Below are positions 45,454 through 54,359 of a stretch of DNA of 64,000 bases, one piece after another. Within the stretch, counting starts at the first letter, position 1. Each line of letters opens with the position of its first letter. The notes beneath the pieces were generated by a model, which saw nothing but the letters and a program-made list of their open reading frames with translations, had not been told where the DNA came from and made no database searches. The translations under genes and the position numbers were made by a program. Source of the stretch: Halomonas sp. (GTDB lineage: Bacteria; Pseudomonadota; Gammaproteobacteria; Pseudomonadales; Halomonadaceae); NCBI RefSeq assembly GCF_017515565.1, contig NZ_JAFWFN010000026.1:1-64000 (forward strand), written 5' to 3'.

Positions 45454-47475
45454 ATGACGCAGCGTACTTTTCCAGGTGAGGTTTCATCAGTTCTGGCGGA
45501 AGGTGATGAGCCGCTTAGCAACGCCTCTAACAATGCTTATTTTGGCGATGTTCTCGAAAAGCGTTTGAGTCGACGGGGCGTGCTGAAGGGAAGCCTGGCA
45601 ACGGTTATTGCTGGTTTGATGGCAACGAAGCTTCCCTTTACTAATGCTTTCGCAGCCCAAGAGGGTGTGTCATCTCCCAGTCTAGGGTTTAAGCCAGTTG
45701 CTATCAGCGCCGCGGATAATGTGGTGGTCCCTGAAGGTTATCGTGTACAGAGCTTTATTCCGTGGGGCACGCCTGTCAGTGGGGATATGCCTGCCTTTAC
45801 CCAGAATGCCAGTGGCGATGACCAGGCGCATCAGGTGGGAAGTCACCATGATGGCATGCACTTTTTCCCGTTAAACGGTAGTTCCACTGATGGCTTGCTA
45901 GTGCTTAATCATGAGTATGTAGAGCCACGCTTTTTACATGCGGCTGCCAGCGGGTTAGCACTGGATCGAAATGGCTTCCCACAGCATGAGGATGGCAGCC
46001 GGGATACTGACCAGGTGATTAAGGAGATGAATGCTCACGGTGTCACGATTGTACGTATCCGCCAAGGTGAGGGTGGTGAGTGGGAGGTGGTACCAGACGC
46101 TCACAATCGCCGTATTACTGGGCAAACGCCAATGCGTCTTGCTGGGCCAGTGGCCGAGACAGGTCATGTGAAAACCAAATATAGCCCTGGCGGCACCATG
46201 ACACGGGGAACGCTTAATAACTGTGCCCATGGCGTTACGCCGTGGAACACATATTTGGCTGCAGAAGAGAACTGGGCGGGTTACTTCGCCAATGAAGATA
46301 CTGACATTGATCGCCGTCAGGCTCGCTATGGGATCGAGACGCGCGACACTGGGCGCTATCAATGGCATCGCGCTGACCGCGCTGATGACATGTTCACCCG
46401 CTTTGATGCGAGCAGCAAAGGGGCAAGTGCCGCTGATGATTTCCGCAACGAGCCCCATGCCTTTGGCTGGATGGTGGAAATTGATCCTATGGCACCCGAG
46501 GCAGATCCCATCAAGCGCACGCACCTTGGTCGCTTTGCTCATGAAGGGGTTATTTTCGCGCCAGCGGTGGAAGGGCAGCCCGTGGTCGCCTACTCGGGAG
46601 ATGATGCCCGCTTCGAATACATCTATAAATTTGTTTCTAGCCAGCCGTTTCACTCTGCCACTGCGGACGGCTCGCTGTTGGATGAGGGGATTCTCTACGT
46701 TGCTAAATTTAATGAAGATGGCAGCGGTGAGTGGCTGGCACTCGCACCCGGTCAGCATGACCTAACGCCAGAAAATGGCTTTGCAGATTTGGCCGATATC
46801 CTAGTCAATACCCGTAGCGCTGCAGATTTTGCAGGTGCCACTAAGATGGATCGCCCCGAGTGGGGCGCGGTCGATCCGGTAACCGGGCAGGTTTATTTCA
46901 CCCTGACCAATAACACCCGCCGGGAAGAGGGGGACGAGCACCCCGCCAACCCACGTGCTAACAACAGCTTTGGGCATATCATTCGCTGGCAAGAAGAGGG
47001 TTCCCACGCGGGGGAGCGTTTTGAGTGGGATCTGTTTGTGATTGCTGGGGATCATGAAGACAGTCGTGATTTAGCAGGTAACTCACTGGACGATGACAAT
47101 ATTTTCTGTAGTCCAGATGGTTTATGGATTGATCCTGATCGTCGGGTATGGATACAAACGGATATCAGTGAATCCGTCATGAATACCGGTATCTTTGAGG
47201 TGTTCGGTAATAACCAAATGTTGGTCGCTAATCCTGAAACGGGCGAGATCAAGCGTTTCCTGACGGGGCCTGTGGGGCAAGAAATTACTGGCGTGGTGAC
47301 AACGCCAGACCAGCGCACCATGTTCGTCAACGTACAACACCCAGGCGCAACCACCACCGCTGAAGACTTTGCCAATGGCACTCTTACTAGCTATTGGCCA
47401 GAGGGTAGCGGCGCTATTCCTCGTTCGGCAACACTGGTCATTACCCGTGAGGACGGCGGTATTATCGGTGCCTAA
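45454..47475 (+). CDS. phoX: PhoX-family alkaline phosphatase, Tat-exported
   Basis: The protein has 673 residues. The ATG at 45454 follows AAAGGGAG. A twin-arginine signal (LSRRGVLKGSLATVIAGLMA) is preceded by a 40-residue N-region, as in PhoX proteins. Conserved DUF839 blocks include GLLVLNHEYVEPRFL, GTLNNCAHGVTPWNTYLAAEEN, PHAFGWMVEIDP, GRFAHEGV, and the C-terminal DNIFCSPDGLWIDPDRRVWIQTD. PhoX enzymes are calcium-iron phosphomonoesterases released under phosphate limitation. No Pho box was recognised upstream. It is monocistronic, between two terminators. Confidence 0.9.
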   Translation: MTQRTFPGEVSSVLAEGDEPLSNASNNAYFGDVLEKRLSRRGVLKGSLATVIAGLMATKLPFTNAFAAQEGVSSPSLGFKPVAISAADNVVVPEGYRVQSFIPWGTPVSGDMPAFTQNASGDDQAHQVGSHHDGMHFFPLNGSSTDGLLVLNHEYVEPRFLHAAASGLALDRNGFPQHEDGSRDTDQVIKEMNAHGVTIVRIRQGEGGEWEVVPDAHNRRITGQTPMRLAGPVAETGHVKTKYSPGGTMTRGTLNNCAHGVTPWNTYLAAEENWAGYFANEDTDIDRRQARYGIETRDTGRYQWHRADRADDMFTRFDASSKGASAADDFRNEPHAFGWMVEIDPMAPEADPIKRTHLGRFAHEGVIFAPAVEGQPVVAYSGDDARFEYIYKFVSSQPFHSATADGSLLDEGILYVAKFNEDGSGEWLALAPGQHDLTPENGFADLADILVNTRSAADFAGATKMDRPEWGAVDPVTGQVYFTLTNNTRREEGDEHPANPRANNSFGHIIRWQEEGSHAGERFEWDLFVIAGDHEDSRDLAGNSLDDDNIFCSPDGLWIDPDRRVWIQTDISESVMNTGIFEVFGNNQMLVANPETGEIKRFLTGPVGQEITGVVTTPDQRTMFVNVQHPGATTTAEDFANGTLTSYWPEGSGAIPRSATLVITREDGGIIGA

Positions 47476-47521
47476 TGACGTAAGCACGCCGCTATTTCGC
47501 AACTAGTGTCTGTCCTGCATT

Positions 47522-47544
47522 AAGGCACCCTTAATAGGTGCCTT
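47522..47544. terminator. Hairpin between convergent phoX and pxpC
   Basis: AAGGCACC (47522-47529) pairs with GGTGCCTT (47537-47544) over CTTAATA. It lies midway in the 76-bp gap between the convergent genes and can serve both strands. Confidence 0.75.
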
Positions 47545-47551
47545 AGTGTTA

Positions 47552-48487
47552 TTAGCGCGAATGCCACACGCTCAGCTGGCGCCGATAAGCCTCCTGCGCT
47601 TGGCTGGCGCTCATCGGCGTTAGCCACACCTCGGTACCGGGCAGGCACTGGGCCAGGGTGGCGCAGGCGATGGGTGTTAGCGCGCCTAAGCGCGGGTAGC
47701 CGCCGATGGTTTGACGGTCATTCATCAGCACAATAGGTTGCCCATCGGGGGGGATTTGCACCGCGCCAAGGGGAATGCCTTCAGAAACGATACCGGCCTG
47801 TGTACTCAGTAGCGGCTGGCCGGTTAGACGGATGCCCATGCGGTCAGCGCGGTTATCTACTTTCCATGGCTGATTAAACGCTCGAAAAAGCCCCCGGCCA
47901 CTGAAAGAGGCGATTTGCGAGCCGAGTACGATGGGTAAGTGGCAGTCTGAGCCTGGCATCGACAGGCCATGATGTTCAGGGATACGACGCACCGCCGGTG
48001 CGTTGCCTTTCCAAGTTAAGCAGTCGCCTACTTGCAGTGGTTTACCATCTTCGTGCAGGCCGCCGACTTGCTCCCGTGCGGTGCAGGCGCGGCTGCCCAG
48101 TACTTCGGGTGCATGTAAGCCGCCGGGAAAGGCCAAATAGGCGCGTAAACCTTTGCGTGGCTGGCGAAACACTAAAGACTGCCCTGGCTGGAGCTTAAAG
48201 CTTATGTTAGGCGCCAGCGGCTTGCCGTCGAGGGTAGCGGCCAAATCAGCACCGGTGAGCGCCAAGCGAACCTCGCTGTTGGTTTCTAGCGTTAGGTTAC
48301 CGCCCATGACGATTTCCAGCGCGGCGCTATCTGGCGCATTGCCAAGCAGCCAGTTGGCCCAGCGAAACGCTATCCAATCGGCGGCACCACCTTGAGTAAA
48401 TCCCAGGTGGCCCACGCCAAAGCGCCCAAGGTCTTGAACGAGTGCGAGCGGCCCTGCCTGTTTGACGGTCAGCATTGCTTGGCTCAT
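47552..48487 (-). CDS. pxpC: 5-oxoprolinase subunit C (KipA/biotin-dependent carboxyltransferase-like)
   Basis: The protein has 311 residues of the cyclophilin-like KipA/urea amidolyase fold. Family blocks are VQDLGRFGVGHLGFTQGGAADW, the N-x-A-x-x-x-x-LE-like stretch NAPDSAALEIVMGG, RKGLRAYLAFPGG, and NRADRMGIRLTG with SEGIPLGAVQIPPDGQPIVLMNDRQTIGGYP. With PxpA and PxpB it forms the ATP-dependent enzyme that opens 5-oxoproline (pyroglutamate) to glutamate. It overlaps pxpB by ATGA and is last in the operon. Confidence 0.93.
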   Translation of the reverse strand: MSQAMLTVKQAGPLALVQDLGRFGVGHLGFTQGGAADWIAFRWANWLLGNAPDSAALEIVMGGNLTLETNSEVRLALTGADLAATLDGKPLAPNISFKLQPGQSLVFRQPRKGLRAYLAFPGGLHAPEVLGSRACTAREQVGGLHEDGKPLQVGDCLTWKGNAPAVRRIPEHHGLSMPGSDCHLPIVLGSQIASFSGRGLFRAFNQPWKVDNRADRMGIRLTGQPLLSTQAGIVSEGIPLGAVQIPPDGQPIVLMNDRQTIGGYPRLGALTPIACATLAQCLPGTEVWLTPMSASQAQEAYRRQLSVWHSR

Positions 48488-49188
48488 GGACGCTCCTCCA
48501 TAGGCGAGGTGTCACCACCCGATGCTTCGAACTCAGCCTTGGTAATCGCTTTAAAACGCACTTTATCGCCTGGGCGCAATAAAGGTTCGCCCCGTTTGGC
48601 GTAGTCAAACAGCGGCACGGATGTTCGCCCTAAAATATTCCACCCTCCTGGGGATGGCAGCGGGTAAATAGCCGTTTGGCGTTCGGCAATCCCAACACTA
48701 CCTGCCGTCACCCGGCGGCGTGGTGTTTTCAGCCTGGGTGTGGCTAAGCTTTCATCCACTAAGCCCATAAAGCCGTAGCCGGGCGCGAAGCCAAGCGCGA
48801 AGACACAGTAGTCGTGGTTACAGTGACGCTCAATGAGGGCAGCAACACTCAGCCCTGCACGTTCAGCGACCAGCGGTAGCTCTGGGCCGACGCTTTCGTC
48901 ATACCAAACGGGGATTTCGTGCAGTTGGCCCTGCTGGTTCTCAGCAGGCGTTAAATGGCGTAAGGCGTTGCGGATCAGCGTGGTGGCCTGGGCAAAGGGT
49001 AGCTGTTGACAGTCGTAGTGCACCAGCAACGTGGTGTAGGAGGGAATCAGGTCGATGAGGGCATTACCAAAGGCCTCGCGTAAGGCGTGATCAGCGGCAA
49101 TAATCCACGCCATATTGGTTTCGTCGATCTCATCGAATAGGCGCACGGTAAGTGCGTCCATTGCCGCTGTTTCTAAACGCAGCTTCAC
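48484..49188 (-). CDS. pxpB: 5-oxoprolinase subunit B (KipI-like)
   Basis: The protein has 234 residues with the KipI motifs [15 protein letters not shown] and [20 protein letters not shown], then [12 protein letters not shown]. It is slightly longer than the Bacillus homologue because of an acidic C-terminal tail. It is coupled to both neighbours by ATGA overlaps (49185-49188 and 48484-48487), so the three subunits are made in balance. Confidence 0.93.
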   Translation of the reverse strand: MKLRLETAAMDALTVRLFDEIDETNMAWIIAADHALREAFGNALIDLIPSYTTLLVHYDCQQLPFAQATTLIRNALRHLTPAENQQGQLHEIPVWYDESVGPELPLVAERAGLSVAALIERHCNHDYCVFALGFAPGYGFMGLVDESLATPRLKTPRRRVTAGSVGIAERQTAIYPLPSPGGWNILGRTSVPLFDYAKRGEPLLRPGDKVRFKAITKAEFEASGGDTSPMEERP

Positions 49189-49937
49189 GCGGACTCCAGC
49201 GCTGTAAAGGCCTCTCGGATAGCACGAACGGCGGCAACGGATTCAGGGTTATCGCCATGAACACATAATGTGTCGCAGGGAAGGTTGAGCGCTGTGCCAT
49301 CGAGGGCCGTCAACGCTTCCCCTTTCGCGAGCGCCACGGCCTGAGCGACGATGGTCGCTTGATCGTGGTGAACGGCGCCTGGTAGGCGGCGTGAGGCAAG
49401 GTGACCGCTGGCTTCATAGGCGCGATCGGCAAAGGTTTCAAACCAAAGAGTTACCCCCATCTTGGCGGCTAGTTCACGGTGAGGCTCAGGGTTGGCAGTG
49501 GCCATGACCATCAGGGGAAGGCGGGCGTTGTAAGCACGAACGGCGCGCATGACACCCTCCAAGAGTTCAAGATTTGCCGCCATGTCGTTATACATTGCCC
49601 CGTGGGGTTTTATATAGCTAAGCGAGGCACCTTCTGCTTGGCAAATCCCCGCCAGCGCCCCCACTTGGTAAAGCACCATATCTTCCACTTCAGCGGGCGA
49701 GCAGGCCATGGAACGGCGGCCAAAGCCCATCAAGTCAGGATAACCAGGGTGTGCGCCGATGCGCACGTTATGTTTGGCAGCGAGAGCAACGGTACGACGC
49801 ATAACGTGGGGGTCAGAGGCGTGGTAGCCGCAGGCAATGTTGGCACAGTCAACGTGGGGCATTACCTCAGCATCAAGGCCAATCGACCAGTTGCCGAAGC
49901 TTTCGCCCATATCGCAGTTAAGCAGCGGGATTGCCAT
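49185..49937 (-). CDS. pxpA: 5-oxoprolinase subunit A (LamB/YcsF family)
   Basis: The protein has 250 residues beginning [15 protein letters not shown], the hallmark of LamB/YcsF proteins. It continues with [45 protein letters not shown] and a final [16 protein letters not shown]. It is the first gene of pxpABC, with GGAG and a short spacer before ATG. Its divergent upstream region is shared with a LysR gene and TRAP transporter. Confidence 0.95.
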   Translation of the reverse strand: MAIPLLNCDMGESFGNWSIGLDAEVMPHVDCANIACGYHASDPHVMRRTVALAAKHNVRIGAHPGYPDLMGFGRRSMACSPAEVEDMVLYQVGALAGICQAEGASLSYIKPHGAMYNDMAANLELLEGVMRAVRAYNARLPLMVMATANPEPHRELAAKMGVTLWFETFADRAYEASGHLASRRLPGAVHHDQATIVAQAVALAKGEALTALDGTALNLPCDTLCVHGDNPESVAAVRAIREAFTALESA

Positions 49938-50386
49938 AACGTCTCCTGGGTGTGGGGGTTTATTAGCTCTTAAGAGCTTTTATTAATTAAAAGTAGTTAA
50001 AAAACAGTGTAAGAAAACAGCGTTATTAGTTGTTATTTGTAAATGGCTAATATAGTAAGCGCAGTTAGTTAATTAACAGTGTAAAGCCAATATATGGAGC
50101 TGGCTCGCTAAGTGCCAATCGTTTTTAGCGATATTAAGTATCGGCACTTTCTATCATGCTGTTATTTAGTGGAAAAATAGTTGACGCTGAGGCTCTATAC
50201 GATTATCAACTAAATAAAGCGTTTCAATAAAAAGACAAAAAAGAAGCGCATACGCCAGCCAGACACCGCAGAGCCAACGCCTGAACAGGCGAGGTGCTGC
50301 ATCATGGAACGGTAAGGTAAGCCAGTGCATCGGCGCCTGTGCAGGATCCTAGAAAATGTATTTAAAAATGCTGGTTAGGCAAGATT
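49938..50386. promoter_or_regulatory. 449-bp divergent control region between pxpABC and the LysR-TRAP genes
   Basis: No coding frame is supported. A perfect 14-bp palindrome AGCTCTTAAGAGCT (49965-49978) lies 28 bp before pxpA, where a repressor or activator could bind. A second palindrome GTTAATTAAC (50068-50077) sits in an AT-rich patch. A hairpin CGCCTG-AA-CAGGCG (50278-50291) lies about 100 bp before the LysR start and would be in its leader. Confidence 0.5.
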
Positions 50387-51376
50387 ATGCTCGATTTTAA
50401 AGAACTCGAAGCGTTTGTGTGGGCAGTGCGGTTCGGCTCCTTTCGTAAGGCGGCAGTGCGCTTACATATTACTCAGCCTTCTGTATCTGAGCGTATATCA
50501 CGCTTGGAAACGACGGTGGGAGAGCTGCTGCTTGAGCGCTCGGCCCGGCCTATTCAGCCTACGATGCGCGGTCGGGAGTTCTTCTTGCACGCAGAGCGCA
50601 TGTTGGAGCAACGCGATGAAGCGCTGAAGTTATTTGATAGTAAAGAAGCATTTTCAGCACCGCTAAGGCTCGGCACGATTGAAACTATTGTTCACAGTTG
50701 GTTTCCGGTATTTATGCAGCGCCTTACCGAGCGCTACCCAAAGTTGATGATTGAGCTCACTGTTGACTACTCGCCTGCGCTGAATGATCGGCTGATGAGT
50801 AACGAGCTGGATATTTTATTGGCGATGAATGGCTACTTATCGCCCGAGCATATTGAGTACGACACGCTAAGCCCTTATGAGATGGGGATGTTTGTAGCCC
50901 CTCGTCACGCCGAAATGCTTAGTGAAAGTGCTCATGCGTGGTGCCGCACGCTACCTTTTATCTCCTTTGGTAAATTAGCCAGGCCTTATGAAGAGCTTGT
51001 CCGCTATTTGGCCGACCAAGGCCTGAAACAGCCGCGTATTCATAGCGTTAGTACGTTAATGACGATAGTGCGGTTAACTATCGAAGGATTGGGTATAGGG
51101 GCACTACCAGTGGCCACGGTGCTGGATGAGTGGCGACGAGGAGAGCTATACCGCCTCGCGCTGCCCAAGCCTTTGCCGCCAATGAACTATGATGTGATAT
51201 GGCGCAGCGCCAGCCACCCGCGCTTTTGCCGCAGCGTAGGACGCCTTGCCCAGGAGTGTGCCACCCAGTATGCAAGCGCTAGGCACGCTGAAATGACAAC
51301 GTCGCATTTTACGGGGCTCTGGGTGCCGCCCAATGCCTCCGTTTTTACCCCCGAAGCAACACCTCCACTAATATGA
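50387..51376 (+). CDS. LysR-family regulator of the pxp/TRAP locus
   Basis: The protein has 329 residues. The winged helix (FRKAAVRLHITQPSVSERIS, about 19-38) and effector domain (APLRLGTIETIVHSWFPVFM onward) are complete. About 30 C-terminal residues after the usual end (HFTGLWVPPNASVF...) are an unusual tail. The stop overlaps an upstream in-frame start of dctP (ATGA, 51373), so it is co-transcribed with the TRAP genes and divergent from pxpABC. The layout suggests it controls both uptake and hydrolysis of one substrate. Confidence 0.88.
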   Translation: MLDFKELEAFVWAVRFGSFRKAAVRLHITQPSVSERISRLETTVGELLLERSARPIQPTMRGREFFLHAERMLEQRDEALKLFDSKEAFSAPLRLGTIETIVHSWFPVFMQRLTERYPKLMIELTVDYSPALNDRLMSNELDILLAMNGYLSPEHIEYDTLSPYEMGMFVAPRHAEMLSESAHAWCRTLPFISFGKLARPYEELVRYLADQGLKQPRIHSVSTLMTIVRLTIEGLGIGALPVATVLDEWRRGELYRLALPKPLPPMNYDVIWRSASHPRFCRSVGRLAQECATQYASARHAEMTTSHFTGLWVPPNASVFTPEATPPLI

Positions 51377-51393
51377 ATAAGAGGACTTTCCCC

Positions 51394-52377
51394 ATGCGTA
51401 CACGCATTTTTACTCCGCTGCTTTTAGCCACTGCCTGTAGTCTCGCTGCCACGGCACATGCCGCCCAGTGGACAATGGCGACTCCCTACGGCGATGCCAG
51501 CTTCCATACCCAAAACACCAAGCAGTTTGCAGAGGATGTGGCGGAAGCGACCAATGGCGAGCTGACCATTACGGTTCACAGCGGTGGTTCGCTAGTCTCC
51601 CATGGTGAAATTAAACCATCGGTACGCCGTGGCACGATTGACGCGGGAGAGGTGTTCCTTTCGGTACTCTCTAACGATGATCCGATTTTTGAAGTTGACA
51701 CGTTGCCGGGCGTGGCGGGTAGCTACGAAGATGCCTACGCCTTATGGGAAGCCACTAAGCCAATGATTACCGAGCTGTTCGCTTATGAAGGACTGGTTCC
51801 TTTATACGCCGTTGCTTGGCCTGCCCAGGGCATTTACACCGCTAAGCCGCTAACAGACCCCGCGCAGTTTGAAGGCTTACGCGTTCGAGCGCCGAACATC
51901 AATACCCAGCGCTTTGTGAATAACCTGGGCGGCAGCCCAACCGAAACCGAAGAGTCTGATATCCCCACGGCATTTAGCACCGGCCGCGTAGACGCCATGA
52001 TTACGTCAAGCGCGACCGGCAACGCCATGGCTGCCTGGGATTATGTATCCGACTACACCGACGCCAACCTGTGGCTGCCTAAGAATATTGTGTTCATGAG
52101 TCAGCGTAGCTTTGACCGTTTAGACGATGCCACGCAAGAAGCACTGCTGGAAGCAGCTGCGCGGGCTGAAAAGCGTGGCTGGCAGATGAGCCGCGATAAC
52201 AATGACACCAGTACGGCAGCGCTCATTGACAACGGCGTCACGGTTTCTGAACCGAATGAAGCCGTTGCCGATGCGTTACGAGCCGCTGGCGCAGAGCTAT
52301 TTGCCGACTGGGAAGCGCGTGCTGATGACGAAGCCAAGCAAGCGTTAGAAGCCTACCGCGAGCAGCTTTCGAACTAA
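51394..52377 (+). CDS. dctP: TRAP transporter substrate-binding protein (DctP family)
   Basis: The protein has 327 residues from the ATG at 51394, which has GAGGA eight bases upstream; an ATG at 51373 would add seven residues ahead of the signal peptide. The signal ends TAHAAQW. TRAP features include GGSLVSHGEIKPSVRRGTIDAGE and the FEGLRVRAPNINTQRFVNNLGGSP block, whose Arg binds a substrate carboxylate. Neighbouring pxpABC makes pyroglutamate a reasonable ligand, since some TRAP receptors of Bordetella bind it. That assignment is inference. Confidence 0.9.
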   Translation: MRTRIFTPLLLATACSLAATAHAAQWTMATPYGDASFHTQNTKQFAEDVAEATNGELTITVHSGGSLVSHGEIKPSVRRGTIDAGEVFLSVLSNDDPIFEVDTLPGVAGSYEDAYALWEATKPMITELFAYEGLVPLYAVAWPAQGIYTAKPLTDPAQFEGLRVRAPNINTQRFVNNLGGSPTETEESDIPTAFSTGRVDAMITSSATGNAMAAWDYVSDYTDANLWLPKNIVFMSQRSFDRLDDATQEALLEAAARAEKRGWQMSRDNNDTSTAALIDNGVTVSEPNEAVADALRAAGAELFADWEARADDEAKQALEAYREQLSN

Positions 52378-52447
52378 GCCGTTAGCGACGTTAAAGAGGC
52401 GGCGTTTTGCCGTCTCTTCCATCCACGCGCTCTAAGAGGCTGCGAAC

Positions 52448-53011
52448 ATGACGTTTAAATTCGACAAACTCTACCGCCTTGGTGCTTGGGGTGCTGCGGC
52501 GTGCATGGTCGCTATCTGTGCGCTAATTGCACTTCAAGTCACCTTTCGCCTGATTGATGCGCTGCTGATTTTGGTAGGGTTAGGCCGCTTGGGCCTTAGC
52601 ATCACGGGTGTGTCAGAAATGGCGGCCTACCTACTGGTCGGTGCTACCTTTCTCGGGCTTGCCTACACTTTCGTGCATCACGCGCATATTCGCGTGACGC
52701 TGTTGATTTCGCGGTTGCCATCGGCAATTCGTGTTTGGTTTGAAGTATTTGGCTTGATTGTTGCCTTAGCTATCGGCCTGCTACTCGGTTACGGCTTGAT
52801 TGAGTTGGCGCGAGAGAGCCTTCAGTACAACGATGTCTCATCGGGCTTTTTATCGATTCCCCTATGGATTCCCCAAACTGTTCTGGCTACCAGCGTAGGG
52901 CTACTGTGCTTGGCGCTTGCTGAAGCCCTGTTGATGGCGCTGCGTATCGCCGCTCGTGACCCCTCTAGTTTTCGTGAGGCCACAGCGATTGATGACAGCG
53001 AGACGCACTAA
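52448..53011 (+). CDS. dctQ: TRAP transporter small permease (DctQ)
   Basis: The protein has 187 residues with four predicted helices. The DctQ feature is the EMAAYLLVGATFLGLAYTFV helix followed by HHAHIRVTLLISRLP. It pairs with DctM to form the membrane complex. AGAGG precedes ATG. It lies 70 bp after dctP and 30 bp before dctM. Confidence 0.92.
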   Translation: MTFKFDKLYRLGAWGAAACMVAICALIALQVTFRLIDALLILVGLGRLGLSITGVSEMAAYLLVGATFLGLAYTFVHHAHIRVTLLISRLPSAIRVWFEVFGLIVALAIGLLLGYGLIELARESLQYNDVSSGFLSIPLWIPQTVLATSVGLLCLALAEALLMALRIAARDPSSFREATAIDDSETH

Positions 53012-53041
53012 GCCTGAGCCTTCTACCCTGGAGAATCTCCC

Positions 53042-54346
53042 GTGTTACTACTAAGTTTAGCGACTGTTTTTACCCTGGTACTGCTCCTGGGCAGTGGGGT
53101 GTGGATCGCCATCGCGCTGATGGGGACTGCATGGATTGCGTTGGAGTTTTTTAGCCCCTTTTCACCGGGTCCGATTTTAGCCTCCGATTTTTGGGGCGCA
53201 AGCTACGGCTGGGATCTAACCGCGCTGCCGATGTTTATCTGGATGGGTGAGATACTGTTTCGCTCTGGGCTTGCTGACAATATGTTCCGGGGGCTCTCCC
53301 CTTGGCTTAACCGGTTACCGGGACGCTTGCTACATACCAATATTATTGGCAGCGGCATGTTTGCAGCAGTGTGTGGTTCGTCAGCGACGACCTGCGCAAC
53401 TGTGGGCAAAATGACCTTGCCAGAGCTTGAGCGCAGAGGCTACGACAGCAATATGGCGATTGGTACGTTAGCCAGCGCCTCTACCCTGGGGCTATTAATC
53501 CCCCCCTCTATCGTGTTGATTGTTTACGGCGTGGTCACTGAGCAGTCTATTTCGCGCTTGTTTATGGCGGGTATCGGGCCGGGTCTGATGATCCTTGCCA
53601 TGTTTATGACGTATCTGGTTCTCTGGGCCTTATTGAAAGGTAACCGAAACGGCTTAACCGGCGCTGATGAATCAAGCATGAGCTTCGCTGAAAAGCTGCG
53701 CAATACCTGGGCGTTGTTACCTATTTTGCTGCTAATTGGCGGAATCATTGTATCGATTTATGGGGGGCTTGCGTCGCCTACGGAAGCGGCGGCGGTGGGC
53801 GTTGTGCTATCCATGGTCATCGCCCGGTTTAACGGCCATTTTAATCGCGAGATATTTACCAGCTCGCTATTCGCCGCCGTGCGTACCGCGTGCATGATTG
53901 GGTTTATTATTGCGGGTGCTTCGTTTCTCACCTCCGCCATGGGCTTTACCCAGGTGCCCATGCAACTGGCGCGCACCATCGGTGAGATGGGGCTTTCGCC
54001 GACCATGTTGCTGATAGCGTTAACGCTGTTACTGCTAATCATGGGCTGCTTTCTTGACGGTATTTCACTGATTCTGCTGGTTACCGCGATTATTATGCCA
54101 GTGGTGAGTGCGGCTGGGTTTGATCTGATTTGGTTCGGTATTTACCTGGTGATCGTCGTGGAAATGTCGCAGATAACGCCCCCCGTAGGGTTTAACCTGT
54201 TTGTTATCCAGGGGTTAACGGGTAAAGATATTTTTACGATTACCAAAGCGACGCTGCCTTTCTTCCTGCTCATGGCACTGGCTATTGCGCTAATGCACAT
54301 CTTTCCGGAGATCGCGCTTTATCTACCCCAGGCCATGAATCGTTAG
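53042..54346 (+). CDS. dctM: TRAP transporter large permease (DctM)
   Basis: The protein has 434 residues with about 12 helices. Conserved parts are the GSGVWIAIALMG start, FAAVCGSSATTCATVGKMTLPELERRGYD, STLGLLIPPSIVLIVYG, and EMSQITPPVGFNLFVIQG near the end. DctM carries the sodium-coupled elevator transport. The start is GTG after GGAGA. It ends the locus, 13 bp before a convergent gene, with no clear terminator hairpin. Confidence 0.93.
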   Translation: MLLLSLATVFTLVLLLGSGVWIAIALMGTAWIALEFFSPFSPGPILASDFWGASYGWDLTALPMFIWMGEILFRSGLADNMFRGLSPWLNRLPGRLLHTNIIGSGMFAAVCGSSATTCATVGKMTLPELERRGYDSNMAIGTLASASTLGLLIPPSIVLIVYGVVTEQSISRLFMAGIGPGLMILAMFMTYLVLWALLKGNRNGLTGADESSMSFAEKLRNTWALLPILLLIGGIIVSIYGGLASPTEAAAVGVVLSMVIARFNGHFNREIFTSSLFAAVRTACMIGFIIAGASFLTSAMGFTQVPMQLARTIGEMGLSPTMLLIALTLLLLIMGCFLDGISLILLVTAIIMPVVSAAGFDLIWFGIYLVIVVEMSQITPPVGFNLFVIQGLTGKDIFTITKATLPFFLLMALAIALMHIFPEIALYLPQAMNR

Positions 54347-54359
54347 CCGTTAGTGGCGC

